Positions 7,251-17,200 of a stretch of 33,525 bases of DNA are shown in pieces. Under the pieces are notes generated by a model that saw only the letters and a list, made by a program, of their open reading frames with translations, ran no database searches and was not told the DNA's origin. The number at the start of each line of letters is the position of its first letter. Within the stretch, counting starts at the first letter, position 1. Origin of the DNA: JBDREF01 sp043820045 (GTDB lineage Bacteria > Planctomycetota > Phycisphaerae > Sedimentisphaerales > Anaerobacaceae); contig JBDREF010000148.1 of the NCBI GenBank assembly GCA_043820045.1, forward strand, positions 1 to 33,525, given 5' to 3'. The translations under genes were made by a program, and so were the position numbers.

Positions 7251-8243
7251 CTAAGAACCGTCGTTAATTGTCCAATCGTGCTTCATATACTTAACGGAAT
7301 AGTCCCCCACTCCGAGGAACGATACGTCTTGCTCGGAAATATAGTTCGTAATAAAATTCAAAACAGCTCGGGTTACGGGCGGGTGTACCTTGAACTTCTT
7401 GCCGGTAGCGTACTTTTTAAGAAAGTCTTTGCCGTGCGAAGATAATTCAAACATGGCCGACAGACTGACCACCTGTTTTTCCCTGTCAATGTCGAACGCA
7501 ATGGGACTGGACGTAAATCTCCTGGCCTGGCTCTCCAACTGTTCGTTAAGCTTGTGGCCGTAATACGGCTCATTGCGCAGCGGCGGACTCGACAAACTGG
7601 CACTGGTCAGGGCAAAAAACACCCTTGGGTCGCCGGACTCCTCGGAGAAAAAACGCTTCTCAATCCGCGCAAAGGTAAACTGTTCATCCATAACGAGGAA
7701 CTTGTGCACGGCGATTTTATCCTCAATGTGCCTGAGGCTGAAGGGACCCCAGTAAACAGTTAGAATTCGAGACGACGGCTTAATGGGATAATTTTCTGCG
7801 ACTATCTTCAATTTCTCAAGATTGTACGCGTTAATCCAAAAGGCGGTTTTATCATCTCCGGACCAGGATTTGTACTCCGCCGGGTCGAGGCGTTTGAACT
7901 CATCCAGCAGCGATCTTAACCCGAACCTTTTCTGCCGAAGCCCCTGGTAGTCAACCATTCCCTTGTCATCAACAAAATTCTTCAGGATATACTCACACTT
8001 ATCATGGAAATACGTGGCCGGCTTGGGTGCCTGGCCGCCAGCCTCACGTGCGGCGTGAACAACGTCATCTGTCGCAGGGCCATAAGGTTCGGCCCCAACG
8101 GACTCAGGGGCGAGGCTCCCAATCTCCGAAGGCTGTGCGACTTCCGACCCCATTCGTGCACAACCGCCAACAGAGACCGCCATTACAAGCGAAGCTCCAA
8201 AGACAACAAGGCATCTTGCCATTCTTACCTTACTTACAAACAA
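7251..8243 (-). CDS. DUF547-domain lipoprotein
   Basis: This is a predicted outer-membrane or periplasmic lipoprotein of unknown function. A hydrophobic signal segment ends in the lipobox VGGC, followed by a low-complexity linker to about residue 75 and then a DUF547 domain. The domain signature DKTAFWINAYNLEKLKIV and the downstream block with the conserved SASLSSPPLR region are visible. Two starts compete. TTG at 8243 has a strong AGGAAGG 8 nt upstream; ATG at 8222 has AAGG 6-7 nt upstream and gives a more typical signal peptide (MARCLVVFGASLVM). metK follows after 15 nt, with no known functional link. Family membership is secure; the biochemical role is unknown. Confidence 0.85.
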   Translation of the reverse strand: MFVSKVRMARCLVVFGASLVMAVSVGGCARMGSEVAQPSEIGSLAPESVGAEPYGPATDDVVHAAREAGGQAPKPATYFHDKCEYILKNFVDDKGMVDYQGLRQKRFGLRSLLDEFKRLDPAEYKSWSGDDKTAFWINAYNLEKLKIVAENYPIKPSSRILTVYWGPFSLRHIEDKIAVHKFLVMDEQFTFARIEKRFFSEESGDPRVFFALTSASLSSPPLRNEPYYGHKLNEQLESQARRFTSSPIAFDIDREKQVVSLSAMFELSSHGKDFLKKYATGKKFKVHPPVTRAVLNFITNYISEQDVSFLGVGDYSVKYMKHDWTINDGS

Positions 8244-8564
8244 ATACGCAACCTTCCTGTTACAGTGATTCTTTGAATTGACATTAGCTTAAGGAATCAG
8301 CCAATAAATGCAACGGTTTGTTGGCCATTTTTGTCGCATTTTTGCATAGAAATGTGCGTTTCCACAACAGGCATCCCGAAAACGTGTCCGAGACCCGCAG
8401 GGTTTCGTTCTGCTTTACTGCTGTCTTACCTTGAACGGGTTAGACGGCAACCATGGAAAAATAAAAACCTTGAAATATCACCCGCCTGGCCTTATATAGA
8501 AAATTTCCGGCGCTATTGTCGTATCAACGAACATTCATGGCAGAGTATTTGAAAGGGCTGAACT
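8244..8564. other. Divergent intergenic region, DUF547/metK versus arabinose operon
   Basis: About 320 nt separate two divergently transcribed operons. I see one good plus-strand promoter (annotated separately). I found no convincing minus-strand promoter for the DUF547-metK pair and no structured RNA. An open frame at 8331-8552 has no coding character. Confidence 0.6.
8470..8498 (+). promoter_or_regulatory. Predicted promoter of the arabinose operon
   Basis: TTGAAA (8470-8475) and TATATA (8493-8498) are separated by 17 nt and lie 67 nt upstream of the symporter GTG. No AraC-type regulator gene is adjacent, and I recognise no operator. Confidence 0.55.
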
Positions 8565-10277
8565 GTGGGTGGCTTTGAGGCATTAGACTGGATAGCAATC
8601 GCAGGTTATTTCGGCATCATGGTCGTGATAGTCTGGTGGGTGGCCATGCAGAAACAAAGGACATCGACCGACTACTTCCTTGCGGGCCGAAATATGCCAT
8701 GGTTTGTGGTCGGGGCCTCAATCTTTGCCTCGAATATCGGCTCCGAACATATTGTCGGGCTGGCGGGACAAGGCTCTACCAGCGGTATGGGTATGGCTCA
8801 CTGGGAATTACACGCGTGGGTAGTGGTAATGCTGGCCTGGGTTTTTGTTCCGTTCTACTACCGCTCCAAAGTCTTTACGATGCCGGAGTTTCTCGAGAAA
8901 CGATATAACCCGACGGCCCGCTGGATACTGACAATCGTCTCGCTCGTAGCGTATGTTTTTACAAAGGTATCGGTGACGGTTTATGCCGGCGGCGTGGTAT
9001 TCAATGTGTTGCTGCCCGAGATTCGAGTGCCGATAACGGAAGGCTTTGTTCTTGACGCATTCTGGATAGGGGCACTGTTGACGGTTACTCTCACCGGTAT
9101 CTACACCGTGCTCGGCGGGCTGCGCGCCGTGGTTTACACCGATACGGTCCAGACGGTCATTCTGCTTCTCGGCTCAGTCTTCATTACATTTTTCGGCCTG
9201 AACAAACTTGGCGGCTGGGGCGAATTGCAGGCAATATGTCGCCAGAACGCCGCCAACTTCGCCCTATGGCGTCCAAATTCGGATCCGAACTTCCCATGGC
9301 TGGGTATATTGATCGCATCGCCCATAATCGGAATATGGTACTGGTGTACGGACCAGTACATTGTACAAAGGGCGCTATCGGCCAAGGATCTTCGCAATGC
9401 CCGTCGTGGCGCTCTCTGGGGTAGTTTCCTGAAGGTCTGGCCTGTTATGATCTTTCTTGTACCCGGTCTTATCGGCTACGCGCTGCATCAGAAAGGGCTT
9501 ATTACAATCCCCAACAAGACAGTCAATGGCCAGGAAGGACTCGACGGGGACAAGGTCTTCGCGGTTATGGTCAGCTCGTTATTGCCCGCAGGATTGCGAG
9601 GCCTGGTCGTTGGGGGACTGCTGGCCGCTTTGATGAGTTCTCTGTCGTCGCTGTTCAATTCCTGCGCGTCGCTTTTCACGGTGGATATCTATGAAAAGAT
9701 AAATCCGAAGGCTTCCGAGCGACACCTCGTCACGGTTGGTCGAATCGCAACGCTGGTCGTGGTCGCGATGGGGATAATCTGGATTCCCGTTATGCAGCGA
9801 GTTTCCCAGGGAGGATTGTACAGGTATCTGCAGGATGTCCAGAGTTATCTGGGGCCCCCGATTACGGCGGTTTTCCTGCTTGGACTGTTCTTCAAGCGGA
9901 TTAACGGCAATGGTGCCGTGGCGGGTTTGGCGATCGGTTTTATCGCCGGCATGGGCAAGCTGGCCCTGCAGGCGCTTACGGGGGGCCAGGACGCAGTAAT
10001 CACATCGCCCGATTGGCTTGTCTATGTGGGACAATACAATTTCCTTTTTGCTTCAGGCTGGCTGCTGCTACTCAGCATTGTCGTAATAGTCGCCGTCTCG
10101 CTACTGACTGCTCCGCCCAAACCCGAACAAATTGTCAACCTGACCTATGCCACGACCACACCGGAACAAAAGAAGGAAATCCGCGAAAGCTGGAGCATGG
10201 TGGACGTACTGATAACTGTTGTGGTCCTGAGTCTGGTGCTTGGCCTGTATCTGTACTTTAGTTTCTGGTTGAACTGA
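8565..10277 (+). CDS. SGLT-type sodium/sugar symporter (SSS family)
   Basis: A polytopic inner-membrane protein of 570 residues, predicted to import a sugar with Na+. The N-terminal half carries the SGLT-like segment ASIFASNIGSEHIVGLAGQG (about residues 46-65), then FVPFYYRSKVFTMPEFLEKRY. This is much closer to vSGLT and animal SGLT than to proline or acetate carriers. About 14 hydrophobic segments are visible, with a last one at the C terminus (VLSLVLGLYLYFSFWLN). The start is GTG with AAAGGG 7 nt upstream. It is followed after 35 nt by araB, so L-arabinose or an arabinose-containing sugar is the likely substrate (inference from context). Confidence 0.93.
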   Translation: MGGFEALDWIAIAGYFGIMVVIVWWVAMQKQRTSTDYFLAGRNMPWFVVGASIFASNIGSEHIVGLAGQGSTSGMGMAHWELHAWVVVMLAWVFVPFYYRSKVFTMPEFLEKRYNPTARWILTIVSLVAYVFTKVSVTVYAGGVVFNVLLPEIRVPITEGFVLDAFWIGALLTVTLTGIYTVLGGLRAVVYTDTVQTVILLLGSVFITFFGLNKLGGWGELQAICRQNAANFALWRPNSDPNFPWLGILIASPIIGIWYWCTDQYIVQRALSAKDLRNARRGALWGSFLKVWPVMIFLVPGLIGYALHQKGLITIPNKTVNGQEGLDGDKVFAVMVSSLLPAGLRGLVVGGLLAALMSSLSSLFNSCASLFTVDIYEKINPKASERHLVTVGRIATLVVVAMGIIWIPVMQRVSQGGLYRYLQDVQSYLGPPITAVFLLGLFFKRINGNGAVAGLAIGFIAGMGKLALQALTGGQDAVITSPDWLVYVGQYNFLFASGWLLLLSIVVIVAVSLLTAPPKPEQIVNLTYATTTPEQKKEIRESWSMVDVLITVVVLSLVLGLYLYFSFWLN

Positions 10278-10312
10278 CGCTCCGGTAGCGCTTTTGTACG
10301 GGAGGTTATCCT

Positions 10313-11998
10313 ATGCCTTATACTATCGGCCTGGATTACGGCACGAATTCCTTGCGGTGCCTGATTGTCAATGCGACTAATGGCGATGAGGTGGGCAGTT
10401 GCGTTTACGAATACGAGACGGGCGAAGCGGGTATCATTCTGAACTCGGCTGATCATAACCTGGCAAGGCAAAATCCGGCGGACTACCTCAAGGGCATCGA
10501 AGTCACAATTAAAGCGGCTATCACCGAGGCGAAAAACACCATCAAAGGCTTTGAGGCTGGCCAGATAATAGGCATTGGCATCGACACGACCGGCTCAACG
10601 CCGATTCCGGTCGACAAAAGCGGTACGCCTTTAAGTATGTTGGATGAATTCAGGAACAATCCCAACGCCTGCGCCTGGCTCTGGAAGGACCACACATCTC
10701 ACGCCGAAGCCGCTGAGATCACGGCACTGGCTGAAAAAGAACACCCTGAATATCTTGCCAGATGCGGGGGGACATATTCCTCGGAATGGTTCTTCAGCAA
10801 AGTCCTGCACTGTCTGCGCACCGATCCGAAGGTCTTCGATGCCGCCCATAGCTGGGTCGAGTGTTGCGACTATATCCCGGCGGTCCTGACCGGAACCGAA
10901 AAGCCGGAAAAGATCAAACGAAGCCGTTGCGCCGCCGGGCATAAAGCCATGTTTAACAACGATTGGGGCGGCCTGCCCGCCAAAGACTTTCTTGCCGGCC
11001 TTGACCCAAAGCTCGGTGAGCTTCGCGACCGGCTCTATGAAAAGACCTACACCGTGGCGGCACGAGCGGGCGAACTCACCGAACAATGGGCAGGAAAGCT
11101 TGGATTGCCGGCGGGCATTCCGGTAGCGGCGGGTGCCTTTGACGCTCATTTGGGCGCCGTTGGCTCCGGCATAGCGCCGGGTAAGCTGGTCAAAATAATC
11201 GGCACCAGTACCTGCGACATGCTTGTTGCGGATTCAGGCCAGGAACTGGCCGACATTCCCGGAATATGCGGGATAGTCGATGGTTCCATTCTGCCCGGCT
11301 GCTTTGGCCTCGAAGCGGGCCAATCGGCCGTAGGTGATATCTTCAACTGGTTCGTCAATTACATCCAGCCGGGTGGCCGACAAGCAGGCTCCCATGAAGC
11401 TCTTACCGAAAAGGCGGCGAGGCTCAAACCGGGTCAATCCGGCCTGTTGGCTCTCGACTGGAACAACGGCAACAGAACAGTGCTGGTTGATCAGAGGCTG
11501 ACAGGACTGCTGGTAGGCCAGACGCTGCACACAAAACCGGAAGAGATTTATCGAGCCCTCATCGAGGCGACTGCGTTCGGCGCCCTGACCATCATCAATC
11601 GGTTCGAGGAATACGGCGTCGATGTCGCAGAGGTCATAAACTGCGGCGGAATCGCCGAGAAGAATCCCCTGCTTATGCAGATCTATGCCGATGTAACGGG
11701 TAGGGAAATGAAGATATCACGCTCTGCCCAGAGTTGTGCCCTTGGTGCGTGTATTGCCGGCGCGGTGGTGGCAGGCAAGGCCTCCGGCGGCCACGACAGC
11801 TTCGCCAATGCCCAGGCCGCCATGTGCGGGGTCAAGGATGTCACTTACAAGCCCATCACCGAGAACAACAAGGTTTATCAGCGGTTGTACGTCCTGTACA
11901 GGCAATTGCACGATGCCTTCGGCATCGAGGACTCCTCCGGCGGATTGGCCAATGTAATGAAAGAGTTGTTGAGCATCAAAGACAGTGTTCGCTGTTGA
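10313..11998 (+). CDS. araB: Ribulokinase (FGGY carbohydrate kinase)
   Basis: AraB phosphorylates L-ribulose to L-ribulose-5-phosphate with ATP. The 561-residue length and the whole layout match E. coli AraB (566 residues). The first ATPase motif IGLDYGTNSLR opens the protein. Then come DTTGSTPIPVD, LWKDHT, SSEWFFSKVLH, RSRCAAGHK, GAFDAHLGAVG and KIIGTSTCDML, and the C-terminal domain has CGGIAEKNPLLMQIYADV. GGGAGG lies 7 nt upstream of the ATG. The downstream araD gene, 10 nt away, fixes the pathway. Assignment to ribulokinase rather than another FGGY kinase is secure from these AraB-specific blocks. Confidence 0.96.
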   Translation: MPYTIGLDYGTNSLRCLIVNATNGDEVGSCVYEYETGEAGIILNSADHNLARQNPADYLKGIEVTIKAAITEAKNTIKGFEAGQIIGIGIDTTGSTPIPVDKSGTPLSMLDEFRNNPNACAWLWKDHTSHAEAAEITALAEKEHPEYLARCGGTYSSEWFFSKVLHCLRTDPKVFDAAHSWVECCDYIPAVLTGTEKPEKIKRSRCAAGHKAMFNNDWGGLPAKDFLAGLDPKLGELRDRLYEKTYTVAARAGELTEQWAGKLGLPAGIPVAAGAFDAHLGAVGSGIAPGKLVKIIGTSTCDMLVADSGQELADIPGICGIVDGSILPGCFGLEAGQSAVGDIFNWFVNYIQPGGRQAGSHEALTEKAARLKPGQSGLLALDWNNGNRTVLVDQRLTGLLVGQTLHTKPEEIYRALIEATAFGALTIINRFEEYGVDVAEVINCGGIAEKNPLLMQIYADVTGREMKISRSAQSCALGACIAGAVVAGKASGGHDSFANAQAAMCGVKDVTYKPITENNKVYQRLYVLYRQLHDAFGIEDSSGGLANVMKELLSIKDSVRC

Positions 11999-12008
11999 GG
12001 TCCGTTCA

Positions 12009-12704
12009 ATGCACGAAGAACTCAAAAAAGCCGTCTGCGATGCGAACCGCCAGTTGCAGGAACGAAAGCTTGTCATCTGCAGTTGGGGCAATGTCAGCGG
12101 CATAGACCGTCCGACAGGCATTGTCGCCATCAAGCCCAGCGGCGTTGCGTACGATGAACTCACACCAGACAAAATCGTACTGCTCGACTTGAATGGAAAC
12201 GTTGTGGAGGGAACGCTCAAACCTTCGTCGGATACGCCGACGCATCTTGAACTGTACAGGAATTTCGAGGCCGTCGCCGGCGTATGCCATACTCATTCGA
12301 CCGTCGCGACTATGTGGGCACAGGCCTGCAAAGAAATCCCATGCTTCGGCACAACTCACGCCGACTACTTCTATGGACCGGTGCCGGTAACAGAGACAAT
12401 GACCAGCGAAGAGATACAGGTGGATTACGAACTGAATACGGGCAAAATCATTGTGAGGCGATTCAAGGGTATGGACCCAATGAAAACGCCGGCGGTGTTG
12501 GTGGCAAATCACGGCCCTTTTACCTGGGGGGATAGTCCCGCCGCCGCCGTTGAGGCTACGATCGTACTGGAGCAAGTGGCCTCGATAGCACTGGGCACTA
12601 TAACCATAAACCCAGATCAGAAGCCAATCAGCGAGGCGCTTCTCGACAAGCATTACCTCCGCAAACACGGCAAGAATGCCTACTACGGCCAATCTCAGCA
12701 TTGA
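12009..12704 (+). CDS. araD: L-ribulose-5-phosphate 4-epimerase
   Basis: AraD converts L-ribulose-5-phosphate to D-xylulose-5-phosphate, which enters the pentose phosphate pathway. The 231-residue length equals E. coli AraD. The class II aldolase/epimerase fold carries the zinc ligands His94, His96 (CHTHS) and His168 (ANHGPFTWG), and Asp75 in SSDTPTHLELY, within three residues of the E. coli numbering. The ATG at 12009 is preferred over the in-frame GTG at 11985: TGAGG lies 8 nt upstream and the protein then begins like its homologues. It follows araB by 10 nt and precedes the isomerase by 24 nt. Confidence 0.96.
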   Translation: MHEELKKAVCDANRQLQERKLVICSWGNVSGIDRPTGIVAIKPSGVAYDELTPDKIVLLDLNGNVVEGTLKPSSDTPTHLELYRNFEAVAGVCHTHSTVATMWAQACKEIPCFGTTHADYFYGPVPVTETMTSEEIQVDYELNTGKIIVRRFKGMDPMKTPAVLVANHGPFTWGDSPAAAVEATIVLEQVASIALGTITINPDQKPISEALLDKHYLRKHGKNAYYGQSQH

Positions 12705-12728
12705 GCTGTCTCTAAAGGAGAAGTGAAA

Positions 12729-14135
12729 ATGAGTAAAACCACATTCGGCGTAATCGTCGGAAACCGCGGCTTTTTTCCTGATGCCTTAGCCAAAGAAGGG
12801 CGAAAGAAAATGCTTGAGACGCTCAAGAAAAGCGGCTTCGGCACAGTTGCCCTTTCGATGCAGGATACGAAATACGGTGCGGTCGAGACATTCGCAGACG
12901 CTAAGAAATGCGCCGCCCTCTTTGCAGAGAAGAGGGACAGTATTGACGGCATAATTGTAACGCTGCCGAACTTCGGAGATGAAAAAGGAGTTGCCGAGAC
13001 AATCAAGCGCTCCGGCCTCGACGTACCGATTCTGATACACGCCGAGCCGGATGCAAAAGGCAGAATGACCATCGCCGACAGGAGAGATTCTTTCTGCGGC
13101 AAGATGAGCGCTTGTAACAATCTCAGGCAGGCAGGCATCCCCTACACGCTGACAAACTCACACACAGTGGGAGCGACATCCGCCGAGTTCAAAGAGGACT
13201 TGGGCGATTTTGCCTCTGTGTGCAGGATTGTAAGTGGGCTCAGGAACGCCAGATTCGGAGCCATTGGCGCTCGCACCGGCGCATTCAACACGGTCCGTTA
13301 CAGCGAGAAACTCCTCGAACTCTCGGGCATCGCGGTAGAGACAATAGATTTGTCTGAAATCCTTGGCAGGGTGGAACGGCTCGCGGACAACGACAGAGAC
13401 GCCAGGAAAAAGCTGAACGCTATCATAAAATACACATCGACAAAATCTATACCTGCCGAGAAACTTTTGAAAATGGCGAAATTCGGCTGCGTGATAGACC
13501 AATGGGTGAAAGAGAACGAACTCGACGGAACCGCAATTCAGTGCTGGACCGCCCTTGAGGAATTCTTCGGAATAGTACCCTGCACGCTCATGAGCATGAT
13601 GAGCGAGTCATCAGTGCCGAGCGCCTGCGAGGTCGATGTCACGGGCCTGCTGGGAATGTACATTCTACAATTGGCCGGCGGCACGCCAAGCGCGCTTCTC
13701 GACTGGAACAACAACTACGGTTCAGACCCTGACAAGGCCGTCCTGTTCCACTGCAGCAACCTGCCCAAGTCGTTCTTCAAAAAGTGTAAGATGGACTACC
13801 AGGAGATAATTGCCGGATCGGTGGGGAAAGAAAACACTTACGGCACAATCGTGGGCAGGATAGCGGCTGGCAAGGCGACTTTCTGCAGGCTTACTACCGA
13901 CGATGCGGCCGGTATCATCAGCGCTTATGTCGGCGAAGGCGAATTCACAGACGATAAACTTGACACTTTTGGCGGTTATGGCGTGATGAAGATCGCGGAC
14001 CTGCAGTTACTGATGCAGTATATCTGCAAGATGGGCTTCGAACACCATGTAGCCGTAACCCTGAGTCAAAAGGCCGATGCAATCGCCGAAGCTCTCGACA
14101 GCTACATGGGCTGGGAAGTCTATCGGCACGAATAG
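12729..14135 (+). CDS. L-fucose isomerase-fold sugar isomerase, probable arabinose isomerase
   Basis: This is a 468-residue ketol isomerase of the L-fucose/L-arabinose isomerase superfamily. The C-terminal half shows ACEVDVTGLLGMYILQLAGG and SALLDWNNNYG, then FHCSNLP. These give a likely metal/catalytic set Glu301, Asp325 and His341. The 24-residue Glu-Asp spacing equals that of Glu337 and Asp361 in E. coli FucI. It does not look like classical AraA. As third gene after araB and araD, it most plausibly supplies L-ribulose from L-arabinose (inference). AAAGGAG is 8 nt before the ATG at 12729. Other aldose substrates (D-arabinose, L-fucose, galactose-type) cannot be excluded. Confidence 0.85.
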   Translation: MSKTTFGVIVGNRGFFPDALAKEGRKKMLETLKKSGFGTVALSMQDTKYGAVETFADAKKCAALFAEKRDSIDGIIVTLPNFGDEKGVAETIKRSGLDVPILIHAEPDAKGRMTIADRRDSFCGKMSACNNLRQAGIPYTLTNSHTVGATSAEFKEDLGDFASVCRIVSGLRNARFGAIGARTGAFNTVRYSEKLLELSGIAVETIDLSEILGRVERLADNDRDARKKLNAIIKYTSTKSIPAEKLLKMAKFGCVIDQWVKENELDGTAIQCWTALEEFFGIVPCTLMSMMSESSVPSACEVDVTGLLGMYILQLAGGTPSALLDWNNNYGSDPDKAVLFHCSNLPKSFFKKCKMDYQEIIAGSVGKENTYGTIVGRIAAGKATFCRLTTDDAAGIISAYVGEGEFTDDKLDTFGGYGVMKIADLQLLMQYICKMGFEHHVAVTLSQKADAIAEALDSYMGWEVYRHE

Positions 14136-14206
14136 AGCCAGGTTCTTACCACACCTGCCCCAGATGGTATTTTAAACGATGGAAACCAGATCTGCCCTGT
14201 TCCCTA

Positions 14207-17200
14207 TCATCCGCCCAACTCAGCCAGTCTTGCGGCAATGTACGTAGCCAAGCCGGCAGTTTCGCCTTCGGCTATGGGCGCAACATACTTATCCGCCGCA
14301 AATGTGACCGACTCCACGGGCGAAAAGTTCATTTGGTTGTTCAGGACGCCGACGTACTCAGCGAGAGCGTCAAGGTATTGTCCCGCGAGGGCATAGTGAC
14401 TGTCAGTGACTGCGCCACGTGTTATTGCATCGGCAATCGATGCCATCTGTTCCTCTGTGGGCGGCGCTGTGTTCGAAGCAAACTCGTTGACCACCTGTGC
14501 CAAAGCAGCAATGCGATTGCCTCCTGCATCCTGCAGAATTGTCGCCGCCGCCCTGAGTCTCGCACACGCGTCACACGGCTGTATGTCTCTGCTGGAAGCC
14601 AGGGCGTTTACTACCCAAATCTCCATCGTTTTTTCGTCGAACTGGAGTTCCGATGCCGCCCACTTCACCAGGGCCGGGCAACCGGAAACTTCGAACTCCA
14701 CCCTCTCGAGACCTGGGACTGCCGAGACATATAACGGAGCTGCTGGTGCCGGTTCGGGAGTAACAGGAACTATCACTTCAGGATTGACTGTAATGGTCAC
14801 GGTGGCTTGAGCAGGTTCGGCGCCAATTGCAGGATCGGTGGCTGAGTACACGAAACTGTCCTCTCCGGAGAAACCTTCCGCCGGGGTATAGATGAAAGTC
14901 CCGTCCTCATTCAGTACCAGCGTTCCGGCCCCTTCGTAGGTGAAGACGCCCAGTGAGAGCGGGTCGCCGTCCGGGTCGGAATCGTTTGCCAGGACATCGA
15001 CAACAACCGGAACACCCTGGTCGGTCGTTGCCAAATCAGGAGTCAGAATGGGACCGGTGTTGGTGACGGCAATTGTGACTTTCGCCTGAACAGGTTCGGC
15101 GCCAATCTGGCCATCCGCAACCGAAAACGTGAAGCTATCGGAGCCGACATAGCCGTCGTCAGGCACATAGTTGTATGTCCCATCCGGATTCAGCGTCAGC
15201 GTGCCGTACAAAGTATCAGCCACCAGGACGGTTTCAAGCGGATCGCCGTTTTCATCGAAGATGTTGTCCTGTATCGTGCCGCCAACGGGAAGGCCCATGT
15301 GAGTAGTCGCCGCCTCACCGTCGGCCACCGGCAACGTGTTGGTCATGGTAATTGTGACCGTAATCGGCTGGGTGTATGTTTTGCCGTCAGTAGCTATGTA
15401 CTGGAAGGTGTCTGTACCAACATAGCCATCATCCGGCTGGTAAACGTACTCGCCGGTCTCCCAGTCAAATGACACCAACTCCCCATGCTCCGGTTCGGCG
15501 GCTAAGATCGCCATAAAGTCTCTGCCTTCGGGAATAGTGTCGTTACTGAGCACGTTACCTCCGACAGGGTCGCTCATATGTGTTGTGGCGGCGTCGGCGG
15601 AGGCTATTGGCGGTATTGGAGGTTCCAAGGCCGGCGGCATGGGGCATTCGGGACACTCGGCGGTACGATCATCTTCAATCTCCAGGACGGCGTGAGCATC
15701 GCCGTCCGTCTCGTCCCAGTCCGCGGAATCATCGCTGGAATAAACCTCGGCAGTCCCAGCGCCGCCGCCGGATTTGGCGTAAACGTGAATGGGACTGCTG
15801 CCGCCGCCGTTTATGGAGATGACGCCGGCCCCCTCTATATCTTTGCCGGCATGTATAGAAACTGAGGCTTGCGCAGGACCGTCTTGCGAAGTGTGAGAAG
15901 ATGCGTCTATGCGTTGCTGCGGCCCAAGATTCACGGTGATGTTTTCACCAGCATCGATGTGAATGTCTGCGGTGCTCTCTATCTTGCCGTGAGCTTTGAC
16001 GATGATCTCACCATCGATATCCACGTCGCCATGGACGGAGACCAGGCACGTTTGAGCCTGCCCGACCTCTTTCGTCTCGGAGGGCACCTGGTTTGTGATA
16101 GTCTTGACGCTGCCGTTTATTTTCAGATCGCCGGAGGCAATTACGGAAACTTCGTCATAGCTGCCGCCCTGGACTATCAATTGACCTGTTTCAATATCGC
16201 CGTAGTTGTTGGTGAAGAGTCTGATTTTGCCCGGCTCGGCTGCCTTGTCATTCGAAGGTACTTCGGTGATGACATCTCCAATTGTAATGCCCCCTTCACC
16301 GGCCAGCATATAAACGTTGGCACCGTTGGTTGTGTGAATTGCGGTGGCGACCGGACCGCCGTCAGTTGCCGGCAGGAACATTATGCCGCCGGTATCGTAC
16401 GTCGTACGAAGGGCAATATCACCGCTGCCCCCTGTGATTTCGCCGTCGCTGATGTTTTGCACAATGATGTTCCCGTTTGTAGTCGAACTGGCAACAAGTT
16501 CGAGATCCGTCCCGGCCGCAGACCGCTCCTCAACCCATTTCTCATACAGGGTGTTGTCGGGCACCCCGGCAGGTATGTAGCCGTCGGCAATGGTAAGGTC
16601 CGGAGCGTCGATCAGTATCGCCCCGCCATCCGCAACCGTGGTGCTTCCCTTCTCAATTACAACAGCCTCGCTTGCAATCAGGCTGATGGCGCCATCGGCG
16701 CCATCGATAGCATTTACATTTATGACGCCCTCGTTCTCGATACGGGCAGCATGCGCCGTTACCGTGCCTGCCGACGCCGCAAGCGTGCCGACGTTACTGA
16801 TAGCCCTGGAAAACCTGTCGCCGGCGGCAAGTACGATCGCCCCGGTGTCGGCGCTGACCAGACCGGCGTTTTGAACGTCTGCAACGGCATCCGTGGGTTC
16901 GGTCCCGATAAGAACCACAACGTTGCTGCCATCCTGGCCAAGAAATACGCTGTCACCGGCCGCCATAACAACCAAACCGCCAGGCGCCATAATAGAGCCG
17001 AGATTGATAACCTTCTTGCCTATCAGAAAGACGCTATCGGCGGAGATTGTACCGAGGTTGTGAACCTCCCCGCTACCGTCGTTGAATACCATCCGGTTGG
17101 CTGGGTCCGCCAGGACGGCGTTGAACGCATCGTTCGACATATTCAATCCGGATGCAACCAACTGTGTCACATCAATAGTTGAGCCGGCACCGAATATTAC

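Noticed and set aside
8331..8552. 73-codon ORF upstream of the symporter
   Set aside because: No ribosome-binding site, no protein-like composition, and it overlaps the predicted promoter.
10278..10312. Hairpin with short T-run between the symporter gene and araB
   Set aside because: The stem has only about four pairs; not credible as a terminator inside this operon.
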